DNA of 64,000 nucleotides from Paracoccus sediminilitoris (GTDB lineage Bacteria; Pseudomonadota; Alphaproteobacteria; Rhodobacterales; Rhodobacteraceae): assembly GCF_003259195.1 (NCBI RefSeq), contig NZ_QJPK01000018.1:1-64000 (forward strand), in the 5' to 3' direction. The position numbers and the translations under genes are program-made. Each line of letters opens with the position of its first letter. Positions within the stretch are counted from its first letter, which is position 1. The notes under the pieces were generated by a model. The model made no database searches. It saw only the letters and a program-made list of their open reading frames with translations, and had not been told where the DNA came from. Shown here piece by piece: positions 18,053-26,496 of this stretch.

Positions 18053-18550
18053 TCACCTGTCATCGTTCCGGGCGTCCGGGGCCGCCGCTTTCGGCAGGAT
18101 GACGGGGACCGCCGCCAGGATGATCAGCACGACAAAGGCCGACAGGACGGCAGTAGCCTCCAGTCCAAGGCCGGCCATGACGCCGATGCCCGCGGTCGCC
18201 CAGATATTCGCGGCCGTTGTCAGGCCTTCGATCTGATGCTGGGCCGATCGAACCATGATCGCGCCGGCACCCAGAAAGCCAACGCCCTGGACGATCCCCT
18301 GCAGAACCCGCGACAGGTCGCCGATCTCCATGCCGCTTTGCAGCGGTCCCAGGACGAACAGGGCCGCCCCCACCGCCACCAGCATATGGGTGCGCACCCC
18401 TGCGCTTCGGCCCTTCTTTTCGCGATCCAGCCCCAGGATGCCGCCCAGCACAGCCGCCAGCACGACGCGCACCGTGATGCGGGTCAAGGTCGACAGATCC
18501 GGAACGTCCGAAAATTCGCTGATGATCGTCAGCCAGATGTCTTCTGCCAC
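18053..18550 (-). CDS. MgtC/SapB family inner-membrane protein
   Basis: 165 aa from a GTG at 18550, preceded by AGGAAAGGG. The family core is clear: 'VVLAAVLGGILGLDREKKGR' then 'AGVRTHMLVAVGAALFVLG', 'GIVQGVGFLGAGAIM' and 'IEGLTTAANIWATAGIGVMAGLG', with four to five membrane helices. The C-terminal cytoplasmic ACT-like domain of long MgtC proteins is absent, so it is the short form. Relatives respond to low magnesium or acid and affect ATP synthase and Mg homeostasis. The specific role here is not known. Confidence 0.88.
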   Translation of the reverse strand: MAEDIWLTIISEFSDVPDLSTLTRITVRVVLAAVLGGILGLDREKKGRSAGVRTHMLVAVGAALFVLGPLQSGMEIGDLSRVLQGIVQGVGFLGAGAIMVRSAQHQIEGLTTAANIWATAGIGVMAGLGLEATAVLSAFVVLIILAAVPVILPKAAAPDARNDDR

Positions 18551-18671
18551 AAGGCGCCCTTTCCTGGACCGATGGGTCGCGACGCAACCCTATCCATCCC
18601 CGCAATTCTTGCCAAGACGACGCGGCCCAAGGCGAAGGCCGGGCACCGCGCCTCGGCTGCGTCCCGCCCGT

Positions 18672-19109
18672 TCATGTCCATCGAGAGGATGCCCGCCGTG
18701 ATGACAACAGCAGGTTCGTCTCGGATGTGGTGACCCCGTCGAGGTTCCTGATGCGGCGCAGAACCTCGTCCAGCTCGGCCAGGGATTGGGCCGAAATTTC
18801 AACCACAAGATCCCATTTGCCGTTCGTGGAATGGACGGCGGTCACCTGTGCCATGCCCGACAGGCGCGCCATGATGCGGTCGCCGCCGCGCCCTTCGATC
18901 CCGATCAGCACCAGCCCCCGGACGGTCGCATCCGACACGTCTCCGCGGGTGATGGCGGTATAGCCCAGGATCTCGCCCTGCTGCTGCAGCCGGGCCATGC
19001 GTGCGCGCACCGTGGCCCGGCTGATGCCCAGCCTGTCGGACAGATGCTGTACCGAGGCGCGCCCGTCGCGCCGCAGTTCCGCGATCAGCCGTTGATCCAG
19101 ATCGTCCAT
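18672..19109 (-). CDS. Lrp/AsnC family transcriptional regulator
   Basis: 145 aa. An N-terminal winged helix-turn-helix (DDLDQRLIAELRRDGRASVQ, with recognition region 'LGISRATVRARMARLQQQG') is followed by a RAM ligand-binding domain ('GLVLIGIEGRGGDRIMARLS' to 'GKWDLVVEISAQS'). It is divergent from the arginase/ornithine cyclodeaminase genes and separated from them by about 108 bp containing a palindrome. In related bacteria a gene in this place activates arginine/ornithine catabolism in response to the amino acid. That role is inferred here. Confidence 0.9.
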   Translation of the reverse strand: MDDLDQRLIAELRRDGRASVQHLSDRLGISRATVRARMARLQQQGEILGYTAITRGDVSDATVRGLVLIGIEGRGGDRIMARLSGMAQVTAVHSTNGKWDLVVEISAQSLAELDEVLRRIRNLDGVTTSETNLLLSSRRASSRWT

Positions 19110-19123
19110 TTCGGAAACCCGAG

Positions 19124-19147
19124 ATTGCCAATCTGGTCAGATTGCCC
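19124..19147. promoter_or_regulatory. Palindrome in the lrp-arginase divergent promoter
   Basis: AATCTG-GT-CAGATT is a perfect 6-bp inverted repeat at 19130-19143. It is flanked on both sides by ATTGCC (19124-19129 and 19141-19146), also a direct repeat. The position between the divergent lrp and arginase genes suits an operator for the Lrp-type regulator. Binding is inferred. Confidence 0.4.
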
Positions 19148-19217
19148 GCCAAAATTCCTGAATGTCCAGTTGAAACCTTCCCGATCCGCACAGCACCTTG
19201 TTTCAAACAGGAGAAGC

Positions 19218-19930
19218 ATGATGACCCGACCCGACCCGACTTGACCGGCGCTCCCTTGGACAGCGGCCAGCGCCAGCCCGGCTGCCTGATGGGGCCTGCC
19301 CCCTATCGCGTGGCGGGGATCGGCAGGCTGCTGCAATCCCTGGGGCTGAGCGTCACCGACCTTGGCGATCTGTCGTTGCCCGCCATGCTGCCGGGAACGG
19401 AATGCGCCAACCCGGCAGTCGATCAGCTGGCCTGGACTGCGCCGATCCGCGACGCCGTCGGCCACGCGTTGGACCAAGGTGGGATGCCCGTCGTGCTTGG
19501 GGGTGATCATGCGTTGGCGCTTGGCTCGGTGGCCGGGGCGGCGGACCATGCGGCCCGCGCGGGGCTGCCGCTGTTCATGCTGTGGCTGGATGCACCTAGC
19601 GATTTCCACACGCCCCTTTCCATGACCTCGGGGAACCTGCGCCGGGTGCGCGACGCAGACGGCATGCTGCATGTCAGCCTGGACGTCGATTTCCTGGACC
19701 CCGCCCTCGCGCCAGCCGTCGGCACCACGCTCCCCGGCGGCGCGACCTTCCGAGAGACGCATCTGGTCTGCGAGCTGATACAAGATACCGGGCTGATGAC
19801 CTCGCTGAACCTGGTCGAGCTGAACCCGTTTCTGGACGATCGCGGCCGTACCGCGAAACTGATGGTCGACCTGACCGGCAGCCTGATGGGCAGCAAGGTC
19901 TTCGATCGCCCTACCCGATCATTCACCTGA
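19218..19930 (+). pseudogene. Arginase, inactivated by a 5-bp repeat frameshift and an internal deletion
   Basis: A start (ATG ATG at 19218, behind AGGAG) opens a frame that stops after eight codons. Removing one unit of the ACCCG repeat at 19224-19240 would join it to the arginase frame (MMTRPDLTGAPLDSG). Downstream are true arginase blocks: 'GGMPVVLGGDHALALGS' (first metal His), 'SLDVDFLDPALAPAVGTT' (last metal site) and 'TSLNLVELNPFLDDRGRTA'. Between TSGNL and DGMLHVS roughly 75-90 residues are missing. The DAHxD metal motif reads 'DAPSD', so a manganese-ligand His is lost. Arginase would convert arginine to ornithine and urea; this copy should be inactive. Confidence 0.88.
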
Positions 19931-19941
19931 AGGAGATTTCC

Positions 19942-21000
19942 ATGACCCCGCCCTCGCGCCAGGCCCTCGTGCCCTTTGTCAGCGTCGATCACATGATGCG
20001 GCTGGTTCACCATGTCGGCATCGAAAGGATGATGGTCGAACTGGTCGACCAGATTGAGGCCGATTTCCGCCGTTGGCCCGACTTCGACAAGACGCCCCGG
20101 GTCGCCAGCCATTCCGACATCGGCGTGATCGAACTGATGCCGACATCCGACGGCCAGCAATACGGCTTCAAATATGTAAACGGCCACCCGTCGAACACGC
20201 GGCGGGGCCTGCAGACGGTAACGGCCTTCGGCGTGCTGGCCGACGTCGCGACCGGCTATCCGGTGATGATTTCCGAAATGACGATTTTGACGGCGCTGCG
20301 CACGGCGGCGACCAGCGCGATGGCCGCCAAGTGGCTGGCGCCCCGGGATGCCCGCGTCATGGCGATGATCGGGAACGGCGCGCAGGCCGAGTTTCAGGCA
20401 TTGGCCATGAAGGCCGTCTGCGGGATCGAGGAGGTCCGTCTGTTCGACATCGACCCGGCCGCGACCCGCAAATGCGCGGCGAACCTGGCCGGGCGCGGCT
20501 TGACCGTCTTGTCCTGCACCACCGCCGAGGAGGCGATCCTGGGTGCGCAGATTGTCACGACCTGCACCGCGGACAAGCAATATGCCACGATCCTGACCGA
20601 CAACATGGTCGGCGGCGGCGTGCATATCAACGCGGTGGGGGGCGATTGCCCCGGCAAGACCGAACTGGCCCCCGCGATCCTGCACCGCGCCGGGATCTTT
20701 GTCGAATACCCGCCCCAGACCCGCATCGAAGGCGAAATCCAGCAATTGGACCCCGACCATCCTGTGACCGAGCTGTGGCAGGTCATCGCAGGTCAGGTGG
20801 CGGGCCGGACGGATGCCGCGCAGGTCACCCTGTTCGACAGCGTCGGTTTCGCCATCGAGGATTTCAGCGCCCTGCGCCACATACATCAGCGTCTGCAGGG
20901 CACGCCCTTCTTCCGGGATCTGGACATGATCGCCGATCCCGACGATCCGCGCGACCTGTTCGGCATGCTGTGCCGGTCCCAGACTGCCGACGTGGCATAA
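19942..21000 (+). CDS. ocd: Ornithine cyclodeaminase
   Basis: 352 aa, 11 bp after the arginase remnant, with AAGGAGA before the ATG. It converts L-ornithine to L-proline and ammonia with catalytic NAD. Visible are the substrate/NAD region 'FGFKYVNGHP'-like stretch (seen as 'YGFKYVNGHPSNTRRGLQTV'), the Rossmann glycine motif 'MAMIGNGAQAEFQALAM' and 'NAVGGDCPGKTEL' with the catalytic Asp. The protein looks complete and has the length of the family. Its natural partner upstream, arginase, is broken, so ornithine must come from another source. Confidence 0.95.
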   Translation: MTPPSRQALVPFVSVDHMMRLVHHVGIERMMVELVDQIEADFRRWPDFDKTPRVASHSDIGVIELMPTSDGQQYGFKYVNGHPSNTRRGLQTVTAFGVLADVATGYPVMISEMTILTALRTAATSAMAAKWLAPRDARVMAMIGNGAQAEFQALAMKAVCGIEEVRLFDIDPAATRKCAANLAGRGLTVLSCTTAEEAILGAQIVTTCTADKQYATILTDNMVGGGVHINAVGGDCPGKTELAPAILHRAGIFVEYPPQTRIEGEIQQLDPDHPVTELWQVIAGQVAGRTDAAQVTLFDSVGFAIEDFSALRHIHQRLQGTPFFRDLDMIADPDDPRDLFGMLCRSQTADVA

Positions 21001-21034
21001 TCCCCTGGCCGCCCCACGCCGGCGGCCCTTCGTA

Positions 21035-21204
21035 TCAGGCAGCCTGCGCGGCCCTGGGGTTGTGCAGGACTTGGGCGGGGTCGCCCTCCACAGCAATGAC
21101 GCCCCAATCCGGAAGGAACACTCGATCGGCCACATCGCGGGCAAAGTTCATCTGGTGCGCGAAGACGACCGTGGTGCGGTTTTCCTCGGCCAGCTACGCT
21201 TGAC
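21035..21204 (-). pseudogene. C-terminal fragment of an amino-acid ABC ATPase (GlnQ/HisP type)
   Basis: About 55 codons with no start, reading 'AEENRTTVVFAHQMNFARDV', then 'ADRVFLPDWGVIAVEGDPAQ' and 'VLHNPRAAQAA' to a TGA at 21035-21037. This is the H-loop and C-terminal tail of a polar amino-acid transporter ATPase. Walker A, signature and Walker B are all gone. It lies convergent to ocd, as expected for a former arginine/ornithine uptake gene (inference). Confidence 0.75.
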
Positions 21205-21269
21205 GTGCGGCATCGCGGGCTCGCCAAAAATTCTGCGGATATCGATGGCACACCATCGTCGCGACCTGC

Positions 21270-22154
21270 TCAGGGGCTCAGCAGCGGACCATCGCGGAAG
21301 GGCCGATCGCCGGCGATCTTGCCGATGCGCTTACCGACCTCGGCAATGCGAGTGTCGGAACGGGCATAGAGGACGCCCGCCGTCGTGGCCCGGATTAACG
21401 ACACGTCGCCGCTTTCCAGATCGGTGATTCCGCGACGACATCGCCCACAGCGACTGTTGCCCCAAGGGCGCGACATAAGACAGCAAGCCAGCGGACGGTG
21501 TCTCCAGCGCTTCGGACCCGGACAAGGGCGTTGGCAGGCAGGCGGTGGCGGGCAGTTCGACCCGTCCGTCCAGCACGCCTAGATGGATCAGGTACTCCAT
21601 GATCGCCTACGCATCCCTTCCCCCAGATCGCGGCACACATCGGATCGACCGCGCAATTCCACCAGGGTGCTGGCGCTGGTCATCGGAACGGGACGGTCCG
21701 GGAAACGCGCGGCCAAGGCGGTCCAGGGACCGGACAACGCCTCGTCAAAGGGGTTGCCGCCGGAAACCTCGGCCAGCAGCACGGCCTGACAGGCGGTCAG
21801 CGCGGCCAAGGGTGCCAGACGGTCCCATGCCGCGGGCTGGGTATAAGGATGCATCTCGGCCTCGCCGTCGCAATGCAGGTCCAGGACGACATCGGCACCA
21901 AGCGCCTGTTCCATAAGTTAATGGCACAGGACTCTGGCCGGGCTAACGGGGACGCTGTCGGCCAGTGCGGCATGCAAGGCATCGCGGATCAGCGCGGTGT
22001 TGCGGGTCGGGTCGTCGGTCAGCGTCTATGTCAGCCGCGCGGCGGCGGCGTCGGTCAGGTCGGGGTAATCGCGGTTGAAGTTCTGCCCGTCATAAAGGTC
22101 GAACCGCCCCGTGTGATCGGCGTGCAGCAGGTGCATTCGGAATCGGCCGAACAT
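21270..22154 (-). pseudogene. Succinylglutamate desuccinylase/aspartoacylase (AstE) family, degraded
   Basis: Zinc deacylase remnant split over several frames. 'GRFDLYDGQNFNRDYPDL' runs into a stop near 22026. 'ALGADVVLDLHCDGEAEMHP' carries the zinc His-Cys/Asp motif DLHCD and continues to 'TSASTLVELRGRSDV'. After a shift, 'AIMEYLIHLGVLDGRVELPA' and then 'SLIRATTAGVLYARSDTRIA' appear in other frames. The first 40 or so residues with the HGxE zinc motif are absent. It belongs to the same decayed arginine/ornithine neighbourhood. Confidence 0.8.
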
Positions 22155-22444
22155 TTGCCTCTGTCCTCCTCCGCTCGCCTGTCCTTGTCCTGATAGGGGT
22201 GATCCTGTCCAAATTTCTGTTCTCGGACCCGGCCCATGTCGATCGGGCCAGCCGGTTGGCGCGTTCAGCGCAATCGGCACCCATGTCGCTAAGCCGTACC
22301 GAGCCAAAGTATGAAGGCTTTAACCAGACAAACGCGTCTCTGGCGGATCAGGTCGCGCGGAACGCAACATGCGCGCGATCGGCCGTGCGGAACCCTCCTG
22401 ACCTGCGCCCCGTTGGTCCCTCAAGCATCAAGGAGATTGCAAAG

Positions 22445-22810
22445 ATGGATGACGACCGGGTCTGGAGTTTCGAGGAAAGCCTTTGGCAGGCATCGCAGGG
22501 CCGCTATCATGAACGCGTCGATGCCGAATGCATCATGGCGCTGAGCCACGCCCCCTATTTGTTCCAAGGCGATGCTGCGGTCGAGGCCGTTGCAGGGACG
22601 CCGGAATGGGACGAAGTCACCTTTTCGAACCGCCAGATATCACGCCCCGAGGAGGGTCTGATCGTGGTGGGATATGAGGTGAAGGCCGAAAAGGACGATC
22701 TGTGCTTTACCGCCGCCTGCACCTCGGTCTATCGCCGAAAGGCACATGAGGATTGGACAGTGGTCCAGCACGCGCAGGTTGCCCAGCCCAAGGGCGACGG
22801 GTCAGACTGA
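22445..22810 (+). CDS. Small DUF4440/SnoaL-like protein
   Basis: 121 aa from an ATG at 22445 with AAGGAG nine bases upstream. 'VWSFEESLWQASQGRYHERV' and 'EDWTVVQHAQVAQP' resemble small cone-shaped NTF2/DUF4440-fold proteins: a helical start, then a curved sheet with 'TPEWDEVTFSNRQISRPEEG' and 'YEVKAEKDDLCFTAACTSVY'. I assign the fold from this pattern only. No catalytic role can be stated. It stands alone between pseudogenes. Confidence 0.6.
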   Translation: MDDDRVWSFEESLWQASQGRYHERVDAECIMALSHAPYLFQGDAAVEAVAGTPEWDEVTFSNRQISRPEEGLIVVGYEVKAEKDDLCFTAACTSVYRRKAHEDWTVVQHAQVAQPKGDGSD

Positions 22811-22983
22811 GGCGGCTTCAGCAACCATATGACTTCATGCTTAAGGATTGATCCCGGCCGCAAGGCTGGGATTTTCCATGGAAAACCAATCTGAGACCGC
22901 TTGCAATCCTATGATCTCATAGCTTTCGCCAGGAAATTTTTACGTGGTTTTATAGCATTTCGGGGTCATTCGGTATAGGAGGC

Positions 22984-23605
22984 ATGCCGGAAACAACGGG
23001 ATCCCTTATCGCCGATGATCAATCCGACACCCCCGCCGAGCAGGGCAGGCCGCCCGGCAAGTTGCCTTGATTAAGGCAATGGATCTGCTGTGGGATCGCG
23101 GTTTCGAGGTGACGCCGATCGGCGATTTTATCGACCACATGGGCCTCAGCCGATCCAGTTTCTGTCCTGCCTTCGGTTCAAAACGCGCGGTTCTGCTGGA
23201 GTTGTTGGAGATCTACTCGCGGCAATGTACCGCGTTGATGGAGGACGTCGCCAGATCGCCCAGCACCCCGGGCCAGAACCTGCGCACCATGGCCCACCAG
23301 ATTTCCCAGTTGGATTATGGTCGTGGTTGCTTCGTGCTGAAGGCGATCACCGAACGCGGGTGTCACGACCCCGATCTGTGCAGTATCGCGGCGCACCATC
23401 AGCAGATGCTGATGGATCACGTCACAAGGGAACTACGACAGCTGGGGGCAGCGGACACAATCGGTCGGGCAGGCGTGCTGATTGCAGCTGCTCATGGGGC
23501 ATCGCTGCTGACGTCCATTGGCTTGGGAAAACAGAGGCCAGCGCGCCTTTGAACAGTCTGGTCGAGGACGACACGATCCGGTGTTGCAATCGCCTCGCGC
23601 AGTAA
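22984..23605 (+). pseudogene. TetR family regulator with frameshifts at both ends
   Basis: A start at 22984 reads MPETTGSLIADDQSDTPAEQ and 'GRPPGKLP' and then stops. The helix-turn-helix continues in the next frame as 'VALIKAMDLLWDRGFEVTPI', 'DHMGLSRSSFCPAFGSKRAV', typical for TetR (GRPxx...AL..F...G). At the far end 'ASLLTSIGLGK' is followed by further family sequence (SAPLNSLVE) only after another shift. A shortened product from an internal TTG at 23067 is possible but would lack helix 1. I read it as a pseudogene, in line with the neighbourhood. Confidence 0.65.
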
Positions 23606-23610
23606 CGCGG

Positions 23611-25050
23611 TCAGCCGCGCAGCGGTGCCAGCAGATGGTATTCCACGCCACTCGGCTTGAAACTGAGATTGGCCGTCCCGCCCAGATCCGCCGAGGTGAT
23701 GTCCTCGATGATTGACGACCCGAAGCCGCGGCGTTCAGGCGCGGTGACCGGCGGCCCGAATTGTTCGCTCCAGCGGAATTCGAAATGATCCGGACGGTTC
23801 GACAGCACTTTCCAATCGATCACGACGGCGCCCCCGTCGACGCTGAGGGCGCCGTATTTCAGCGAATTCGTCGCCAGTTCGTAAAGCGCCAGGGTAAAGG
23901 CCGAAACGCCCTTTTCGTCCAAGGCGATGCCGGGCCCGGTGATGCGGATGTCGAAGCTGTCGAAGGGCTTCAACGCCTCTTCGACGACTTCGCGCAGATT
24001 GGCGGTGGTCGTCTGATCGCGCGTCAGCAGGTCCTGGGCGGCCGACATCGCCTGGATGCGACCCAAGGCCTTGGATCGCGCATCCTCCATGTCGCTGGCG
24101 CCGCGCAGCGAGTGGCTGAAGACAGCCTGCGCTGTGGCCAGCGAATTCTTGACCCGGTGGGCCAGTTCGCGGGCCAGCAGGCGGCGGTGTTCCTCGGCCT
24201 TCTTGCGTTCGGTGATGTTCTGGGTGACGCCGACCATCGTGATCTGAGGGTCGTCGGGATCGGTGATGATGTTGCCCCGGATCTCAATCCAACGGATGTC
24301 ATCGTCGGGGGTGCGGACGCGGTATTCCTCATTCAGTTCAGACCGGTCGCGAATGGCGATCTCCAGCGCCTCCTGCCAGCCGGGTCGATCCTCGGGCAGG
24401 ATGATCCCTAGCATTTGCGGCATGCCAAAGCTTTCATGTTCCTGCCGACCATGGTTCAGCAGACATTGCTTGGAAAAGAGCAGCCGCCGGTTGGTCACGT
24501 CCAGCGTCCAGGTGCCCATTTCGGCCGCGCCCAGAACGAAGCGCAACCGCGTCTCGGTCATCGCGATATCCTGCATGCGCCGGGCAATCTCGGCCTCCAG
24601 TTCGGTCTGGGTCATGGCCAGTTCCGTCAAACGGTTGCGCTCGGGCGAGACGTCGAATTGCGAGGCGAAGAAATGCGTCAGCTCGCCCGCCTTGCTGAAG
24701 ACCGGCGATACCAGCAGCCTGTTCCAGAAGGTCGAACCGTCCTTACGATAGTTCAGAAGATCGATCTCGATGCTTTCCAGCCGTTCGATCGCCTGACGGA
24801 CCTTGGCTACGTCATCCGCATTGGTTCCGGGTCCCTGCAGGAAACGACAGTTGCTGCCCAAAATCTCATGGCGGTCATATCCGGTCAGCTGCAGAAAGGC
24901 TGCGTTGACGAAGATGATCGGGTTGTCGGGTTGGTGGGGGTCGGTGATCAGCATGGGCATGCGCGTCGCCGCAAAGGCGGCCACGAAGGGATTGTCGGTC
25001 TGCGGCAGGGGGAAATGCGCCGCCGGTTCCTGTTGTGACATCTGCGCCAA
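23611..25050 (-). CDS. LOV-domain blue-light sensor histidine kinase, HWE type
   Basis: 479 aa. A TTG start at 25050 has GGAGG nine bases upstream; the next ATG (25041) lacks a good site. Residues about 25-130 form a LOV domain with the flavin-cysteine motif 'GSNCRFLQG' (Cys near 68) and 'YRKDGSTFWNRLLVSPV'. A second PAS domain lies at about 165-285. The kinase core has the phospho-acceptor region 'ELAHRVKNSLATAQAV', the N box 'ALYELATNSLKYGAL' and the G box 'ERRGFGSSII', as in HWE/HisKA_2 kinases. No transmembrane segment, so it is cytoplasmic. Related proteins (Brucella LOV-HK, Caulobacter LovK) control stress responses in blue light. No response regulator gene adjoins it; it diverges from a catalase-family gene. 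Confidence 0.92.
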   Translation of the reverse strand: MAQMSQQEPAAHFPLPQTDNPFVAAFAATRMPMLITDPHQPDNPIIFVNAAFLQLTGYDRHEILGSNCRFLQGPGTNADDVAKVRQAIERLESIEIDLLNYRKDGSTFWNRLLVSPVFSKAGELTHFFASQFDVSPERNRLTELAMTQTELEAEIARRMQDIAMTETRLRFVLGAAEMGTWTLDVTNRRLLFSKQCLLNHGRQEHESFGMPQMLGIILPEDRPGWQEALEIAIRDRSELNEEYRVRTPDDDIRWIEIRGNIITDPDDPQITMVGVTQNITERKKAEEHRRLLARELAHRVKNSLATAQAVFSHSLRGASDMEDARSKALGRIQAMSAAQDLLTRDQTTTANLREVVEEALKPFDSFDIRITGPGIALDEKGVSAFTLALYELATNSLKYGALSVDGGAVVIDWKVLSNRPDHFEFRWSEQFGPPVTAPERRGFGSSIIEDITSADLGGTANLSFKPSGVEYHLLAPLRG

Positions 25051-25211
25051 GAAGGTCAGCCTCCGCCATGGGGCGCTTGGTGCCGCCCGTCTTTCACCGT
25101 AATTTCGTTCGTGAACAAATGTTCCACCAAGGCCGATTTTACAACGCCTATCACGGGATCGCGATCAGGGTGGCGGAAACCCAGGGCGGAAAAGCACCGC
25201 AACGGCGGCGT

Positions 25212-25236
25212 GGAACCATATCCCGCCGGGGCGGTT
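25212..25236 (+). promoter_or_regulatory. ECF-type promoter upstream of the catalase-family gene
   Basis: GGAAC at 25212-25216, 16 bp spacer, GGTT at 25233-25236. This matches the GGAAC-N16/17-cGTT pattern of EcfG-type general stress sigma factors of alphaproteobacteria (the -10 has G for C at one position). It is about 90 bp before the catalase start. Which sigma factor uses it here is unknown. Confidence 0.5.
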
Positions 25237-25323
25237 TTGCGCGAACGGGACCTTGGGCTTGATCCCTGTTCCTGCACGCCGTCATGACGGCTTTCGTGGC
25301 ACCGCCCCCCCAAGGAGGAACAG

Positions 25324-26409
25324 ATGAAGACCCCCATCCCCTATTCAGACGATCTGGAAACGATTTCGGCCGACGAAGGCGACACCATCAGGGAATTGAA
25401 CGCTACCTTCGACACGATCTTGGAACGGGTGGCCGAGGACGAGGGTCACGCCTATCGATCGGTTCATGCCAAAAGCCATGCGCTGCTGGCCGCGACTTTG
25501 ACCATCCCCGACGATCTGCCACCCGAATACGCACAGGGCATCTTTGCCTCGCCTGGCGATCACGATGCGATCATGCGGGTTTCGACCAATCCGGGCGACC
25601 TGCTGGATGACGCGGTGTCGGTGCCGCGCGGGATGGCGATCAAGGTGCTGAACGTTCAGGGACCGCGCCTGCCAGGATCCGAAGACGCGCGGTCGCAGGA
25701 TTTCGTCATGGCCAACGGGCCGGCCTTTTCGGCACCCGATGCCCAAGCCTTCCTTTCGACGCTGAAGCTGTTGGCGCGGACGACCGACCGGGCGGAATGG
25801 GCCAAGAAGCTGCTCTCGAAGACGCTGCGCGGGGTGCAGAGCGTGTTGAGGGCGACGACCGGACCCAGCTCGACCCTGACGGCCCTGGGTGGTGCCCCGA
25901 ACACCCATCCCTTGGGCGAAACCTACTATACCCAGACACCCTATCGCTTCGGCGCCCATGTGGCCAAGCTGCAGCTGGTCCCGGTTTCCGAAACGCTGAC
26001 GGCGCTGGCGGGGCGGACGATCGACGCGTCGGGGCGGCCCGACGCGCTGCGCGAGGAGATCGACATCGTGACCAGCAACACCCCCTGCTTATGGGAACTG
26101 CGCGCCCAGCTGTACCGTGATCCGGAACGTCAGCCGCTGGAGAACGCGACAAAACCGTGGGACGAGGCCATTTCGCCCTTCCGCACAGTCGCCATCCTTC
26201 AGACAGCCGCGCAGCCCGGCTGGACCGAGACGCGTGCCCGCAATGTCGATGACGGCATGCGCTTCTCGCCTTGGAACGGGATCGCCGCGCATCGTCCGAT
26301 GGGGTCGATCAACCGCGCCCGCAATGCGACCTATCTGCATTCGGCCCGCTTCCGCGAAAGGGTCAATGGCTGCCCCATCCACGATCCCCGCGCCGCGCGG
26401 CTGGACTGA
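25324..26409 (+). CDS. Catalase-family haem protein (small type)
   Basis: 361 aa with AAGGAGG before the ATG. It belongs to the short catalase-related family, well below the 480 or more residues of classical catalases. Seen: the region around the likely catalytic His ('HAKSHALLAATLTI'), 'VSVPRGMAIKVLNVQG', 'NPGDLLDD', 'YYTQTPYRFGAHVAKLQLVP' and, near the end, 'PMGSINRARNATYLHSARFR'. No signal peptide. Such proteins are haem enzymes with peroxidase, peroxygenase or weak catalase activity; the exact substrate cannot be told. The ECF-type promoter and the divergent LOV kinase suggest a place in a light or oxidative stress response. Confidence 0.88.
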   Translation: MKTPIPYSDDLETISADEGDTIRELNATFDTILERVAEDEGHAYRSVHAKSHALLAATLTIPDDLPPEYAQGIFASPGDHDAIMRVSTNPGDLLDDAVSVPRGMAIKVLNVQGPRLPGSEDARSQDFVMANGPAFSAPDAQAFLSTLKLLARTTDRAEWAKKLLSKTLRGVQSVLRATTGPSSTLTALGGAPNTHPLGETYYTQTPYRFGAHVAKLQLVPVSETLTALAGRTIDASGRPDALREEIDIVTSNTPCLWELRAQLYRDPERQPLENATKPWDEAISPFRTVAILQTAAQPGWTETRARNVDDGMRFSPWNGIAAHRPMGSINRARNATYLHSARFRERVNGCPIHDPRAARLD

Positions 26410-26444
26410 CCGCGCCGCCCTGTCGCGAAGGATCTGTCGTCAAG

Positions 26445-26468
26445 ACGCGGCCACCACGGCGGCCGCGT
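26445..26468. terminator. Hairpin between convergent catalase and dehydrogenase genes
   Basis: Perfect 8-bp inverted repeat ACGCGGCC and GGCCGCGT with an 8-nt loop, in the 87-bp gap between two convergent genes. It could serve both. No clear T tract. Confidence 0.4.
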
Positions 26469-26496
26469 CCAGGGTTTTGGTCAACGACGCTTTGCC

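Noticed and set aside
25111..25126. GTGAACAAATGTTCCAC inverted repeat between the LOV kinase and catalase genes
   Set aside because: Short arms (GAACA/TGTTC) and no link to a known regulator; could be chance. Not listed as a site.
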